A stretch of 6,806 nucleotides of DNA, from NCBI GenBank assembly GCA_021767985.1, contig JAASSH010000116.1:1-6806 (forward strand). Reading direction: 5' to 3'. The stretch's first letter is position 1; each line of letters begins with the position of its first letter. This document shows, piece after piece, positions 6,295 to 6,806 of the stretch. The stretch is from Gammaproteobacteria bacterium (GTDB lineage: Bacteria; Pseudomonadota; Gammaproteobacteria; GCA-001735895). The translations under genes were made by a program, and so were the position numbers. Under the pieces are notes generated by a model that ran no database searches, had not been told where the DNA came from, and saw only the letters and a list, made by a program, of their open reading frames with translations.

Positions 6295-6806
6295 ATGCCC
6301 GAAGCTAAGATTCTAGTTGTCGACGACACCAGGGCGAACCTGGTTGCACTCAAAGTGCTGCTAAAGCCGATCAAAGCGGACATTATTACCGCCGAGTCCG
6401 GCGAACAGGCGTTGCTTGCGGCCCAGCAAAACGAAGATCATATTGCGCTGATTCTGCTCGACGTTCAGATGCCGATCATGGATGGATTCGAGGTCGCCAG
6501 GCTACTGCATGAAAACGAAAGAACGCGCTCGCTGCCTATTATTTTCATCACGGCTAACCAGGAAGAAGCCCACATCGAGGAAGCCTATCTGACGGGCGCC
6601 GTCGACTATATCCAGAAACCGATTCGGAAAACCGCGCTGTTGTCGAAAGTGAGTGTCTTCCTCGACCTGTGGTCGCTACGTTTCGGTCTCGAGCAGGAAA
6701 TCGAGCAGCGCCGTGCGGCAGAGCTTCGCGTCGAGCACCTGGCGACCCATGATCCGCTTACCAACCTGCCCAACCGTCGCGGCCTCTACGAGGAACTGAG
6801 TGAACT
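6295..6806 (+). CDS. Response regulator with receiver and GGDEF domain start, 3' end outside window
   Basis: The open frame starts at ATG 6295 and runs off the window after 170 codons. The receiver domain (about 4-120) is complete and canonical: D10-D11 (ILVVDD), phospho-acceptor D56 (LILLDVQMPIMDG), T86 (IIFITA) and K108 (YIQKP). A charged helix (about 128-150, with GLEQEIEQRRAAEL) then leads to HDPLTNLPNRRGL (about 151-163). This is the usual beginning of a GGDEF diguanylate cyclase domain. The GGDEF signature and any later EAL domain are not visible. The LPNRR form is common in GGDEF-EAL hybrids, so the full protein could be a cyclase, a phosphodiesterase hybrid, or inactive. The Shine-Dalgarno sequence is weak (ACGAG, just before the start). 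The gene is divergent from the degenerate receiver-GGDEF gene, so they may share control. Confidence 0.9.
   Translation, partial: MPEAKILVVDDTRANLVALKVLLKPIKADIITAESGEQALLAAQQNEDHIALILLDVQMPIMDGFEVARLLHENERTRSLPIIFITANQEEAHIEEAYLTGAVDYIQKPIRKTALLSKVSVFLDLWSLRFGLEQEIEQRRAAELRVEHLATHDPLTNLPNRRGLYEELSE

Overview
The window carries protein-coding genes of a gammaproteobacterium, probably a free-living one. The two fatty-acid genes read along their whole length like the Escherichia coli FadE and FadD types, and the left-edge fragment resembles gammaproteobacterial TmcA. I cannot place the organism more precisely. There are no tRNA or rRNA genes, CRISPR arrays, insertion sequences or phage genes. 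All complete genes look intact.

Left edge (1-588): the 5' end of a probable tmcA (tRNA-Met cytidine acetyltransferase) runs leftward out of the window. A small DUF1244 gene runs rightward from the same short divergent control region. It ends convergently against fadD, with a weak stem-loop between the two.

Centre (589-4934): a leftward beta-oxidation unit, fadE (membrane-associated acyl-CoA dehydrogenase) followed after 52 bases by fadD (long-chain fatty acyl-CoA ligase). FadD activates fatty acids to acyl-CoA and FadE carries out the first dehydrogenation. The pair is probably co-transcribed from a promoter in the 97-base gap upstream of fadE. That gap has a perfect TATAAT box and a perfect 17-base palindrome that could be an operator. 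fadD starts with TTG behind a strong ribosome binding site. FadE ends in an unusual lysine-rich tail.

Right side (4935-6806): two divergent signalling genes share a 226-base intergenic region. The leftward gene encodes a receiver-GGDEF protein in which the phosphorylation residues and the GGDEF catalytic residues are all replaced, while the RxxD inhibitory-site motif for cyclic di-GMP keeps its exact spacing. This suggests a non-enzymatic cyclic di-GMP receptor, similar in principle to PopA or PelD. The rightward gene, cut by the window end, has a complete canonical receiver domain and the start of a GGDEF domain. The region between them holds a two-part direct repeat and a strong GC-rich hairpin just before the rightward gene. 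The hypothesis most worth testing is that this is an effector/cyclase pair, possibly linked to the adjacent fatty-acid genes.
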